In this document: piece by piece, positions 44,815-53,610 of the stretch
Numbering within the stretch: the first letter of the stretch is position 1
Layout of the letters: every line of letters begins with the position of its first letter
Assembly: GCA_964473155.1 (NCBI GenBank)
Contig: CAYYNT010000009.1
Span: 1-64,000 of the forward strand
From: JAJFUG01 sp964473155
GTDB lineage: Bacteria; Gemmatimonadota; Glassbacteria; GWA2-58-10
Reading direction: 5' to 3'
Length of the DNA stretch: 64,000 nucleotides
Program-made: the position numbers and the translations under genes
Notes under the pieces: model-generated
What the model was told of the DNA's origin: nothing
Seen by the model: the letters and a program-made list of their open reading frames with translations, nothing else
Databases searched by the model: none

Positions 44815-45471
44815 TTACACGCTTTTTCTTCCGGCCCACTGGAAAGCGCGGGCCGGGTTGCCATTCATGGTGACAACCTGGAATTCGCTCCAGAGCAGCG
44901 GTTCGAACCCGGCCAGAAGCGAATCGAGCCAGGGACGGTCGTGATGACGGAGCACCGCGCCCTCGGGCAACTCGAACACGCCGTACTTTCCGTAGACAGC
45001 CAGGCCTTTTTCGTAGCGCTCCAGGTTGCGGCTGTCGGACTGAAGGAGATAATCGCTGATATAGAACACACCTCCCGGCCGCAGCACGCGGGCCGCCTCG
45101 GCGGCAATGCCGCGCTGGCCGCTGTCCGTGGGCACGCAGGTCAGGACCGCAAAAAGCAGCACACAATCGAAACTATTGTCAGAAAACGGTAGTGAACCGC
45201 TGTCAAGCAGACGGTAATCCGGGCCGGGATATTCAGTTCCTGCGCGCTCCAGCATGGCCGGGGAAGGGTCCACTCCGCTCAAGCGCGTGTAGCCCAGCGC
45301 TGCCAGCCCGCCCAGGACACGTCCCCAGCCGCAGCCGTAATCCAGTATTGCGGCCTCCGCAGGAACGTGCTCGCGCAGGAACGCCTCATTCAGCGGGTGG
45401 TTGAATGATTTGCCGCGCGCCGCCCGGTCCCAGTACTCCACCTGACAGGACAGCTTTTCCTGATCGCGCAT
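44815..45471 (-). CDS. Class I SAM-dependent methyltransferase
   Basis: The 218-residue cytoplasmic protein starts at ATG 45471 after GGGGGAAG. SAM motif I is ILDYGCGWGRVLGGLAALG, motif II is SGVDPSPAMLERA, and the acidic loop is LLDSGSLPFSDNSFDCVLL. The motif after strand 5, RVLRPGGVFYISDYL, is typical of the Methyltransf_11 group. The substrate is unknown. It stands between the protease operon and the ADP-ribosylglycohydrolase, all on the minus strand, with a terminator hairpin just upstream of it. Confidence 0.9.
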   Translation of the reverse strand: MRDQEKLSCQVEYWDRAARGKSFNHPLNEAFLREHVPAEAAILDYGCGWGRVLGGLAALGYTRLSGVDPSPAMLERAGTEYPGPDYRLLDSGSLPFSDNSFDCVLLFAVLTCVPTDSGQRGIAAEAARVLRPGGVFYISDYLLQSDSRNLERYEKGLAVYGKYGVFELPEGAVLRHHDRPWLDSLLAGFEPLLWSEFQVVTMNGNPARAFQWAGRKSV

Positions 45472-45501
45472 CGCACTTCCCCCGGACTGCATTGAAAACG
45501 A

Positions 45502-45532
45502 AAGGGGCGGGCATAGACCAGCCCCGCCCCTT
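45502..45532 (-). terminator. Terminator after the ADP-ribosylglycohydrolase gene
   Basis: AAGGGGCGGG (45502-45511) pairs with CCCGCCCCTT (45523-45532). On the minus strand the stem ends in CTTTCGTTTTC. It lies about 30 bases past the stop codon at 45562. Confidence 0.75.
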
Positions 45533-45561
45533 AATATCAGAGCAGTTCAAGTACAGCTTCT

Positions 45562-47049
45562 TCATTGATAGACAAGAAGATGCCTGAGCATGGGAACCCC
45601 CTCGCCGCCGATCTTTCTAAGCTCCAGCACATGCTGGCCGCTCTCAAGATCATAATTCCAGAACAGCGGCGTGCGGCGGTCGTGAAACTCGGCGGAAAGG
45701 GTGACCTTTTCGACCTGCCTGCCGTCAACCAGAACCTCACATTCCGCCAGGCCGCTGCTTCCCCCTAATCCGCCATCCACCACGAAAGCGCGGCCGGTGA
45801 AAGTCGTGCTCCAGGTCTTTGTCAGAAGAGCATCGTCAAGCGGACGCAATTCCACGGGAGTCAGCCCCTCGAACGCCACCTCCAACGTGTCGGGAGCCGA
45901 CGGCTTCTCGCGGTTGATGACCCAGGAATTCTCCTGGACCGAGCCGCCCCCGCGCGTGACCAGCTCGGAGGCCAGACGGTAGTTGACCTCGTAGACTTCA
46001 TTCAGGCTGTAGTCGCAGTAGTCGAATTTCTTATCCTCGATGCCCTCGAAACCGGCCTTCCACTGCTCGGGAATTTTGCTGTAGCCCAGCAAAGTGCCCA
46101 GCACGCCCCCGGCATTGGACGGGTTGCAGTCAGAGTCCTGGCCGCAGCGGGTGGCAATTTCGATGGTCCGGCCGAAATCCCCCTGACCGTACAGAAGGCC
46201 GATAACTATATAGGCCCCGTTCAGCTTGGCGTCGATATTGCCGGGCAACATCACGCTTTCCGGGCAGCCTGTGTCTTCGGCCCACTTCTTCTGGACCTCG
46301 TACCAGCAGGTTTTCCAGTCTTTCGGGTTCTCGCGCCACCAGCCGATCACATCGCTTATGCAGCGGGCGTAGCCACTGGCAGGGGGGATGCTCTGCAGGG
46401 CTTTTTCCACCACGCGCACGATATCGGATTCCACATAGGCATGGGAATACATGGCCGCCACGAACATTCCGCCATAGACCCCGTCGCCGTAGTTCATGAT
46501 ATGCCCCACCCGTTCACAAAGATTCACGGCTGTGGCCGGCAGGGCCGGTGTCAGCAGGCCGATGAAGTCGGCCTCGATCTGGAAGTCGATGTCATCCGCA
46601 TGGGGGTTGTTCTTCCAGTGGCCGCTGGCTGGCGGCATGATCCCGTGCAGAATGTTCCAGCGCCCGGCCTGGTTGGCATGCCAGAGGTCGAAACCCGCAT
46701 TGGCGAACTTGAGCGCCAGGGCCTCGGAGGAAGCGTCCAGTCCCAGGCTGTCGAACACGGCCAGGAACGAGAGGTCCATGTAAAGATCGTCGTTGTTGTA
46801 GTACCTTTCGAGTTGTTCGGCGCTGTAGTTCAGATTGACATAATCCGTGATCCAGGCGCCCTCCCAGCGAAACTCGGTCGGGCCGCCGTAGCAGACTCCG
46901 ATAGTCTGCCCGGCCCAGCCGCCGCGTATCTTATCACGCATCACCTTATCGCTGATCCTCACCGTGGGTGACTCGCCGCCGGAGCAACCGGCCAGTATCA
47001 CTGCCGCCGTGAAAAAAACAACTGCTTTGAGGATAGACATCCTGGACAT
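45562..47049 (-). CDS. ADP-ribosylglycohydrolase-family lipoprotein with C-terminal accessory domain
   Basis: The 495-residue protein starts at ATG 47049, eight bases after GAGGAG. The lipoprotein signal ends in LAGCSGG, so the enzyme is exported and lipid-anchored. The all-helical ARH core (about 30-365) has GGWAGQTIGVCYGGPTEF, the metal-binding NNDDLYMDL and the C-terminal CGQDSDCNPSNAGGVLGTLLG. The last about 110 residues form a beta-rich, possibly sugar-binding domain. Characterised ARH enzymes release ADP-ribose from proteins in the cytoplasm; exported forms in sugar-degrading bacteria may act on other N- or O-glycosidic bonds. It is monocistronic. Confidence 0.87.
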   Translation of the reverse strand: MSRMSILKAVVFFTAAVILAGCSGGESPTVRISDKVMRDKIRGGWAGQTIGVCYGGPTEFRWEGAWITDYVNLNYSAEQLERYYNNDDLYMDLSFLAVFDSLGLDASSEALALKFANAGFDLWHANQAGRWNILHGIMPPASGHWKNNPHADDIDFQIEADFIGLLTPALPATAVNLCERVGHIMNYGDGVYGGMFVAAMYSHAYVESDIVRVVEKALQSIPPASGYARCISDVIGWWRENPKDWKTCWYEVQKKWAEDTGCPESVMLPGNIDAKLNGAYIVIGLLYGQGDFGRTIEIATRCGQDSDCNPSNAGGVLGTLLGYSKIPEQWKAGFEGIEDKKFDYCDYSLNEVYEVNYRLASELVTRGGGSVQENSWVINREKPSAPDTLEVAFEGLTPVELRPLDDALLTKTWSTTFTGRAFVVDGGLGGSSGLAECEVLVDGRQVEKVTLSAEFHDRRTPLFWNYDLESGQHVLELRKIGGEGVPMLRHLLVYQ

Positions 47050-47747
47050 AATCGAGGCTCCTCGGCTTGGATTGCATGTCCGGACTGCCATAAGCCGCGT
47101 TCGGCTGACAGTCGGTTTCGCGGGTAATCAATGTTAACCTGTCAAGCCTCAGGAAGCAAGCCAGAAATGCAAGGCGCAAACTCTCGATTGTCCATGTACT
47201 ATGTACGGCCCGGGATTTCAGAATGGAAAAGCGCCTGTCAGACCGGCAATGAAAAAGCCATCCGAGGACATGACCTTTCGGATATCGTTGTCCAGGAGCG
47301 CGAAAAAACCCGCTGACAGTATAAGACAGCGTCTTCCGGCAAGGTCCAGCCGCAGGCTTAGATTTATCCGGAGTTCTGAAAACGCGGCCCTGTCCAATCC
47401 TTAACAGAAACGTTTGAACCCGGATAGGGCTGTTGCACTTTCCAGACGTTTAACAGCCGAATAATCCAGAAGTCCGTTTTTCTGGTTTTGCTCACATATT
47501 CATGTTAATCCTGACAAACGGCTTATCTTTATCGAGGTAAGGACATTGCTCGGAAATACCAGTCAACTGCATTTACCATTTTATCCCGCCATCAGATTTT
47601 CTTTCTGATCTATTCTGCGACCAAATCAAGCACAGATGTATATAAATCACCCGCGCAGTGGCATCCTTTCTTTATTTGATCAGGTTTAGATGTCAGCGTG
47701 TCCACAGATAAGAATCTATGTCATCAACCGTCCATACCAAAAGACTA
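47050..47747. other. Divergent intergenic region of about 700 bases
   Basis: I find no gene, RNA or repeat that I can support. An isolated TTGACA lies on the minus strand at 47146-47141 without a good -10, possibly serving the ADP-ribosylglycohydrolase gene. The part from about 47450 to 47790 is richer in A and T than the surroundings, as regulatory regions often are. Confidence 0.4.
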
Positions 47748-47776
47748 TTGACATCGCAAGAGACAGACTATATTTT
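47748..47776 (+). promoter_or_regulatory. Sigma-70-like promoter of the HTH-EIIA/Ehr operon
   Basis: TTGACA (47748-47753), a 17-base spacer and TATTTT (47771-47776), within the AT-rich TATATTTTATG, lie 37 bases upstream of the HTH-EIIA start codon. The -35 is perfect and the -10 fair. Confidence 0.65.
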
Positions 47777-47812
47777 ATGTCTCAACCAAACACATGAAAA
47801 GAGAAGAGGGAA

Positions 47813-48520
47813 ATGCACTTACACGTTCGCGACGTCGCCCGGATACTGAGCGTCTCCGAGAAGACAGTCTACCGCTGGATCAGCCAGGGGGCCATCCCGG
47901 CCTACCGTGTGCAGGACCAGTACCGGATCCACCGCGCCGAACTTCTGGAATGGGTCACCCAGCGCAAGATCAAGGTTTCCGAGGAAATTTTCCAGGAGCC
48001 CGAGGCCGCCGGTGAGCAGCCAGGACTGGCCCCGGCGCTGGAAGCCGGCGGTGTTTTCTACCGGGTGGACGGACGCGACCGGGATTCCGTGCTGCGCGAG
48101 GTTGTCAACTCGATGCGTCTGCCGGATGGAGTCGACCGGGAATTTCTGTATCAGATAATCCTGGCCCGCGAAAACATGTGCTCCACGGCCGTGGGTGACG
48201 GTATCGCCATCCCGCATCCCAGAAGCCCGATGGTCCTGCACGTGGCCCGTCCCTCGATCACTCTGTGCTTCCTGGAGCATCCGGTCGATTTCAGCGCCAT
48301 GGACATGCAGCCGGTGCGCGTGCTTTTCACCCTGGTCAGCCCGACTGTCCGCGGCCATCTGGCGATGCTTTCACGCCTCTCCTTTGCAATCCACGATCAA
48401 GGTTTCAGGCAGGTGATCCTCACTCCCGGCACCCGGGAGGAAATCCTCCGCGAATCGCGGAGACTGGACGAAATGTTAGACAAACGGGCGCCCGGCGGCG
48501 AGAAACGGAATGTTGTGTAA
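47813..48520 (+). CDS. Helix-turn-helix/PTS EIIA fusion regulator
   Basis: The 235-residue protein starts after GAGAAGAGGG. Residues about 1-52 are a MerR/excisionase-type DNA-binding domain (VRDVARILSVSEKTVYRWIS, then GAIPAYRVQDQYRIHR). After a Pro/Ala-rich linker, about 75-225 is a PTS EIIA domain of the PtsN/fructose type. The phosphorylatable His is in GDGIAIPHPR, followed by ITLCFLEHPVDF and LFTLVSPTVRGHLAMLSRLS. No EIIB or EIIC is present, so it is regulatory, sensing phosphotransfer state. Its TAA is followed at once by the GTG of the Ehr HyfB-like gene, so it is translated with that operon and may autoregulate it. Confidence 0.88.
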   Translation: MHLHVRDVARILSVSEKTVYRWISQGAIPAYRVQDQYRIHRAELLEWVTQRKIKVSEEIFQEPEAAGEQPGLAPALEAGGVFYRVDGRDRDSVLREVVNSMRLPDGVDREFLYQIILARENMCSTAVGDGIAIPHPRSPMVLHVARPSITLCFLEHPVDFSAMDMQPVRVLFTLVSPTVRGHLAMLSRLSFAIHDQGFRQVILTPGTREEILRESRRLDEMLDKRAPGGEKRNVV

Positions 48521-50515
48521 GTGACTGGACTTCTTTTCGTATCTCTTGTCTTCCTTCTCGCCGGTGGCGTTCTGGCGCTTGTTTTCAGCCGTTCCAGACT
48601 CTGGCCGGCCTGCTTTGGAGTGACCGGCGCGGTGCTGGGCAGCCTGTCCGGTCTGGCCGGCTCGATCCAGGCCCTTGCTGATGGCGTGTTCTGGAATTAC
48701 CGCCTGGCCTGGTCCCTGCCCGGCGGATCGCTTAATGTAGGGATGGATCCGCTGTCCGCGTTCTTTCTTTTCACCCTGTTTCTGCTCACCGGACTGACCT
48801 CCATTTTCGGCCATGGATACCTGGCCGCCCATACCGGTCACAGGAACCCGGGCATTTCCTGGTTCTTTTTCAATCTGCTGGCCGCCAGCATGGCGGTCGT
48901 GTTCATGGCGCGCAATGCGCTGCTGTTCCTGATCGCCTGGGAAGTCATGGCTGTCAGCTCATTCTTTCTCGTCACTTTCGAGCACGAAAAACCTCAGGTT
49001 CGCGGGGCGGGGTTCTCTTATCTGGTGGCGACTCACCTGGGAACAGCTTTCCTGCTGCTGTTTTTTGTCATTCTGGCCGGGCAGACCGGCTCATTTGATT
49101 TCGGGAGCCATGCCGCGGCCGGAGTGTCCAGCGCCGGACTGCTTTTCATTCTGGCCCTGGTGGGATTTGGCTCCAAATCCGGTATCGCGCCTTTCCATGT
49201 CTGGCTGCCCGAGGCGCATCCCTCGGCTCCCAGCCATGTTTCGGCACTGATGTCGGGAGTAATGATCAAGACCGGAATTTATGGCCTCCTGCGCGCGACT
49301 ATCCTGCTTGGCCCGCCGCCTGCCTGGTGGGGCTGGTGCCTGGTCGGGATCGGCCTGAGTTCTGGTTTCCTCGGCGTGCTGTTCGCTCTGGTCCAGCACG
49401 ACCTGAAGCGCCTTCTGGCCTATCACAGCGTGGAGAATATCGGAATCATTTTCCTCGGGTTGGGCCTGGGCATGCTGGGCTGGCAGGCAGGCATTATCCC
49501 CCTGGCAGTCGCCGGGTTTGCCGGAGCGCTGTTTCATGTGCTGAATCACGCTGTTTTCAAGGGCCTTCTGTTTCTGGACACTGGGGCAGTGTTGCAGGCT
49601 GCCGGCGGACGGGAACTGGACAGCCTGGGCGGTCTTTACCGGAGGATGCCCTGGACCGGCCTGAGTTTTCTTGCCGGGGCGGTGGCTATCTCGGGGCTGC
49701 CGCCGCTCAACGGCTTTATCAGCGAGTTTCTGATTTTCCGGGCGGGTCTTTCGGGCACGATACTCCCTCTTGGGAGTGTAACGGTCCCGTCATTGCTTGT
49801 AATCGGCGGACTGGGACTTATCGGAGGACTGGCCGCCGCCTGTTTCGCCAAATTCTTCGGCGTCGTTTTTCTGGGCGAGCCGCGCGGCGAGGACACTGAT
49901 AAGGTTAAGGATCCCGGTCTTGCAATGCGTCTGCCGTTGCTTTTCCTGGCCCTCCTGTGTCTCGGTCTTGCCCTGGCCTCTCCCTGGCTGCTGCCTTTCC
50001 TTGGCCCGGTGATTTCTGTCCTGACCGGGTTCGGTCAGGCGGCCGTCAGCGATTCGCTGACAGCTTTCAGCGCTTTACTGGTCTATATCAGCGCGTTTTC
50101 CGGCGCAGTAGTTGTTCTGTCCGCCGTTATTTTCATCGCGCGGCGATGGCTGCTGGCCCGGAGAAAAGTCGATTCGGCGGTTACCTGGGACTGTGGTTAT
50201 TCCGCACCCTCGCCGCGCATGCAATATACCGGCTCGTCCTTTGTGCGTCCGCTCTCCGCTCTTTTCCAGCCTTTACTGGCGGTGCGCCAGGAATATACCG
50301 CCCCCGAGGGAGTATTCCCCAAAAGAACGAGCCATCTGACCACGCATGCCCGGGACCTGTTCCGCTCGTTTTTCTATGATCCGCTGTTTCGGCTGATCAG
50401 CCGGACAGCGGGACGGTTTCTCTGGCTTCAGCACGGGAACATTCATCTCTACATTCTATATATAGCGGCCACCCTGTTTCTTCTGCTGATCTGGAAACTG
50501 GGGGTGGGCCTGTGA
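48521..50515 (+). CDS. HyfB-like proton-translocating subunit of an Ehr-type complex
   Basis: The 664-residue subunit begins with GTG 48521, directly after the previous stop. It is a NuoL/HycC/HyfB-type antiporter-like protein with about fifteen membrane helices. Typical motifs are the lysine-bearing GFGSKSGIAPFHVWLPEAHPSAPS (given in part), a catalytic-type Glu in LIAWEVMAVSSFF, HDLKRLLAYHSVENIG and NHAVFKGLLFL. It is longer at the C-terminus than NuoM, matching HyfB. It pumps or channels ions driven by the soluble arm of the complex. Confidence 0.92.
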   Translation: MTGLLFVSLVFLLAGGVLALVFSRSRLWPACFGVTGAVLGSLSGLAGSIQALADGVFWNYRLAWSLPGGSLNVGMDPLSAFFLFTLFLLTGLTSIFGHGYLAAHTGHRNPGISWFFFNLLAASMAVVFMARNALLFLIAWEVMAVSSFFLVTFEHEKPQVRGAGFSYLVATHLGTAFLLLFFVILAGQTGSFDFGSHAAAGVSSAGLLFILALVGFGSKSGIAPFHVWLPEAHPSAPSHVSALMSGVMIKTGIYGLLRATILLGPPPAWWGWCLVGIGLSSGFLGVLFALVQHDLKRLLAYHSVENIGIIFLGLGLGMLGWQAGIIPLAVAGFAGALFHVLNHAVFKGLLFLDTGAVLQAAGGRELDSLGGLYRRMPWTGLSFLAGAVAISGLPPLNGFISEFLIFRAGLSGTILPLGSVTVPSLLVIGGLGLIGGLAAACFAKFFGVVFLGEPRGEDTDKVKDPGLAMRLPLLFLALLCLGLALASPWLLPFLGPVISVLTGFGQAAVSDSLTAFSALLVYISAFSGAVVVLSAVIFIARRWLLARRKVDSAVTWDCGYSAPSPRMQYTGSSFVRPLSALFQPLLAVRQEYTAPEGVFPKRTSHLTTHARDLFRSFFYDPLFRLISRTAGRFLWLQHGNIHLYILYIAATLFLLLIWKLGVGL

Positions 50516-51420
50516 GAGTGAGCGGACTGGTCAGCCTTGTCATGGCCCTGGTTTTCAGCCCTCTGCTGATCGGAATAATCAATCGGGTCAAAGCCTTTTT
50601 CGCCGGACGGAGGGGCTTGCCGCTGCTGCAACTTTACCGCGACCTGGCCAAACTTCTTCGCAAAGGCGCGGTCTACAGCCGGACATCCACCTGGATTCTG
50701 CGTGCAGGCCCGGCCGCGGGGCTGATCTGCATAATGGCGGCAGCGGCCCTGACTCCTTTCGGCGGACGCTCCCTGTTCGGTTTCGAGGGCGACCTGGTCC
50801 TGTTCGCCGGGCTGCTCGCGCTGATGCGCTTCAGCACGGTGCTTGCCGCTCTGGACACCGGCTCCAGTTTCGAGGGAATGGGGGCGAGCCGGGAAATGCA
50901 TTTTTCGGTGCTGGCCGAACCGGCGCTCCTGCTTGGCCTGACTGTCCTGGCCACGGGGACCGGTTGTATTTCGCTCGGTGCGATATACAGCCGGCTGGGG
51001 ATGGAGTTATGGCTCAAAGCCGCTCCGGCGCTGGTTCTGACAATCCTTGCCTTTTCCGTGGTCTTTCTGACTGAAAACGCGCGAATCCCGGTCGATGACC
51101 CCAACACGCACCTGGAACTGACCATGATTCACGAAGTGATGGTGCTGGACCACTCAGGCCCCGATCTGGCGATCATCCAGTATGCCGCCGCCCTCAAGCT
51201 CTGGGTGCTGGGATGCCTGATAGTGGGCATTCTGGCCCCGCTGCACAGCGGGATGTTGTGGCTGGACTGCCTGGTTTCTCTTGGCGGTTTGATGCTGTTA
51301 GCCGTGGGAGTGGGAGTGGTCGAATCATCCATGGCCCGGCTGCGCCTGATCAACGTTCCCCGTCTGCTGCTGGGGGCGATTGTTTTCAACGTACTCGCGC
51401 TGATTCTTATTCTTAAGTAA
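50512..51420 (+). CDS. HyfC/HycD/NuoH-like membrane subunit
   Basis: The 302-residue subunit starts with GTG overlapping the previous TGA (GTGA). It has eight predicted membrane helices. The NuoH-type cytoplasmic loops are present: GRRGLPLLQLYRDLAKLLRKG near residue 35 and a conserved ENARIPVDDPNTHLELTMIHE loop near 190 (given in part). This subunit joins the soluble iron-sulfur/large-subunit arm to the membrane domain and in complex I forms the quinone chamber. It keeps the acidic loop that lines that chamber. Confidence 0.92.
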   Translation: MRVSGLVSLVMALVFSPLLIGIINRVKAFFAGRRGLPLLQLYRDLAKLLRKGAVYSRTSTWILRAGPAAGLICIMAAAALTPFGGRSLFGFEGDLVLFAGLLALMRFSTVLAALDTGSSFEGMGASREMHFSVLAEPALLLGLTVLATGTGCISLGAIYSRLGMELWLKAAPALVLTILAFSVVFLTENARIPVDDPNTHLELTMIHEVMVLDHSGPDLAIIQYAAALKLWVLGCLIVGILAPLHSGMLWLDCLVSLGGLMLLAVGVGVVESSMARLRLINVPRLLLGAIVFNVLALILILK

Positions 51421-51432
51421 GAGGCGGCTGAC

Positions 51433-52077
51433 ATGCTTGTCCTGCTGGATTCCGTCATAGTGCTGGTTCTGGTGACCGACCTCCTTCTGCTCTCCTCGAG
51501 CCGGCTTAACTACTGCATACGCATAGTAGCGTTCCAGGGGGCGCTGGTGGGCCTTCTCCCGCTGTTGCTGCATTTCAGCGAGATAGCAGTGCAGGTGCTG
51601 CTGATATCACTGGCCGGGATAGTTCTCAAACTGCTCGTATTCCCCTGGCTGCTGCTGCGAGCCATGCGCGGCGCGGATGTCAGGAGGGAAATAGAACCCT
51701 ACGTTGGCTATTCGCTGTCTCTGCTGGCGGGAGTGGGGATGCTGATCGCCGCGTTCTGGATCGGCTCCCGGTTACCTCTGACTATTGCCGGACTGCAGCC
51801 CTCAGTGATTCCGATGGCCTTTTTCAACATTTTCACCGGTCTTTTTCTGCTGATCAGCCGCAGAAAAGCCCTCACTCAGGTGCTGGGTTACCTGGTGATG
51901 GAGAACGGAATCTACATTTTCGGCGCCGTCGTAGTCGTCGAGGCCCCGCTGATGGTGGAGTTGGGCATTCTGCTGGATGTTTTCATGCTCGTTTTCGTCC
52001 TGGGCATCATTCTGTTTCATATCAGCCGGGATTTCGACCATCTGGACATCGACCGTCTCAGTGCGCTGAAAGACTGA
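51433..52077 (+). CDS. HyfE-like membrane subunit
   Basis: The 214-residue hydrophobic protein has six or seven membrane helices and matches hydrogenase-4 component E, with a NuoK-like part toward the C-terminus. The stretch LGYLVMENGIYIFGAVVVVEAPLMVELGILLDVFMLVFVLGI carries two membrane glutamates and is characteristic; it is cited here in short form as MENGIYIFG and VELGILLDVF. The ATG at 51433 follows GAGGCGG. It lies 12 bases after the HyfC-like gene. Confidence 0.88.
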   Translation: MLVLLDSVIVLVLVTDLLLLSSSRLNYCIRIVAFQGALVGLLPLLLHFSEIAVQVLLISLAGIVLKLLVFPWLLLRAMRGADVRREIEPYVGYSLSLLAGVGMLIAAFWIGSRLPLTIAGLQPSVIPMAFFNIFTGLFLLISRRKALTQVLGYLVMENGIYIFGAVVVVEAPLMVELGILLDVFMLVFVLGIILFHISRDFDHLDIDRLSALKD

Positions 52078-52134
52078 GATAGTGAAAACGCTACGGCCGG
52101 TCACACACCGGACAGAATACTGGAAAGCTGAACC

Positions 52135-53610
52135 ATGTTGATTGCCTTCTTTATATTGCCAGCCCTGGCAGGACTGCTGGCTCTCGTCATACACAACGAT
52201 TCACTGCGGCGGGCGCTTCTGCTGTCTGTTGCAGGTATCCATCTGGCGCTGACCGCAACAGCCTGGTTCAAGCCACCTGTGTCTTCGCCGGTCGAGTATC
52301 TGAGTCTTGATCCGCTGGGTCTTCTTTTTCTGAGTATCCTGAGCTTGCTTTTTCTTTTTTCAGCTATCTATGCCAGTGGATATCTGAAAAGGGAAAGTGA
52401 TTCGAACCAGCCCGACATTTTAGAGGGCACCTTTTTCGCGCGCTCCCAGGAAGCCGTATTCACCTGCTGTATGATGGAATTCCTGGCCACGATGTCCCTG
52501 GTGACGCTCTGCCAGCATTTCGGCCTTCTCTGGGTGGCGGTTGAGGCGACCACGCTGGTAAGCGCGCCCCTGATATATTATCACCGCAATCATCGCTCCC
52601 TCGAAGCGACCTGGAAGTATCTGATTCTATGCTCGGTGGGCATCGCAATCGCCCTTCTCGGGAATTTTTTCCTGGCGGTCGCGGCCTCGGGCCATGAAGG
52701 GCATGAAACGCCTCTGGTGCTGAGACACCTGGTGCTGAGGGCCGGGGAATTGCATCCCCAATGGCTTAAAGGCGCTTTTTTGCTTCTTCTGGTGGGCTAT
52801 GGGACCAAGATGGGCCTGGCCCCTATGCACTCCTGGCTGCCCGACGCCCACAGCGAATCGCCATCGTTCGTTTCGATGCTCCTTTCGGGCGCGCTCCTGA
52901 ATTGCGCTTTCCTGGGCCTTCTGCGAATCTTCCAGGTCTGCAACGCCGCCGGGCTGGGTCAGTTCGCCCGCGAACTGATGGTCCTTTTCGGCTTCGTTTC
53001 TCTGGCCACGGCCGCCGTATTCATCATACGCCAGACTGATTATAAGCGCATGCTGGCTTATTCCAGCGTGGAACACATGGGAATTCTGTGTCTTGGCGTG
53101 GGATTCGGCGGCGCGGGAGTGTTCGGAGCGCTGCTGCACGCGGTCAACCATTCTCTTACCAAGGGCATGCTTTTCCTTGTCGCGGGCAACCTTCTGAGCG
53201 CTTACAAGACGCGTAATATCGGCGAGGTCAGGGGGGCGCTGAATGTCCTGCCTGTTTCCGGGGCCTTGTGGCTGGCCGGGTTCCTGGCGATCACCGGGAC
53301 TCCGCCATTCGGTCTGTTCATCAGCGAATTCACTATCCTGCGCTCCCTGGTTGACGCGGGCAGCCTGGCTGCGGCAGGCGGTTACCTGCTCCTTCTGGGG
53401 ATCATATTTGCCGGTATGGCCAATATCATGCTCAACATGTCGCAGGGAAAAAACGAGCGTGAAATGTCCCCCGCCTTGAGGGCCGAAGCCTCCAGTTCGG
53501 TTATCCCTCCGCTGTGCCTGGGAGCGCTGACTTTGATACTGGGCCTGTATCAGCCCGCTATGCTCGCAGAAAAACTTCAACAGGCAGCCCGTCTGCTGGG
53601 AGGGTTCTGA
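52135..53610 (+). CDS. HyfF-like proton-translocating subunit
   Basis: This second NuoN/NuoM-type antiporter-like subunit has 491 residues and about fourteen membrane helices. The motifs are LLWVAVEATTLVSAPLIY, YGTKMGLAPMHSWLPDAHSE, DYKRMLAYSSVEHMGI and NHSLTKGMLFLVAG. HyfF is the third ion-channel subunit present only in the larger hydrogenase-4-like and Ehr complexes, not in hydrogenase 3. The SD is GGAAAG. Its stop overlaps the next start (TGATG). Confidence 0.92.
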   Translation: MLIAFFILPALAGLLALVIHNDSLRRALLLSVAGIHLALTATAWFKPPVSSPVEYLSLDPLGLLFLSILSLLFLFSAIYASGYLKRESDSNQPDILEGTFFARSQEAVFTCCMMEFLATMSLVTLCQHFGLLWVAVEATTLVSAPLIYYHRNHRSLEATWKYLILCSVGIAIALLGNFFLAVAASGHEGHETPLVLRHLVLRAGELHPQWLKGAFLLLLVGYGTKMGLAPMHSWLPDAHSESPSFVSMLLSGALLNCAFLGLLRIFQVCNAAGLGQFARELMVLFGFVSLATAAVFIIRQTDYKRMLAYSSVEHMGILCLGVGFGGAGVFGALLHAVNHSLTKGMLFLVAGNLLSAYKTRNIGEVRGALNVLPVSGALWLAGFLAITGTPPFGLFISEFTILRSLVDAGSLAAAGGYLLLLGIIFAGMANIMLNMSQGKNEREMSPALRAEASSSVIPPLCLGALTLILGLYQPAMLAEKLQQAARLLGGF

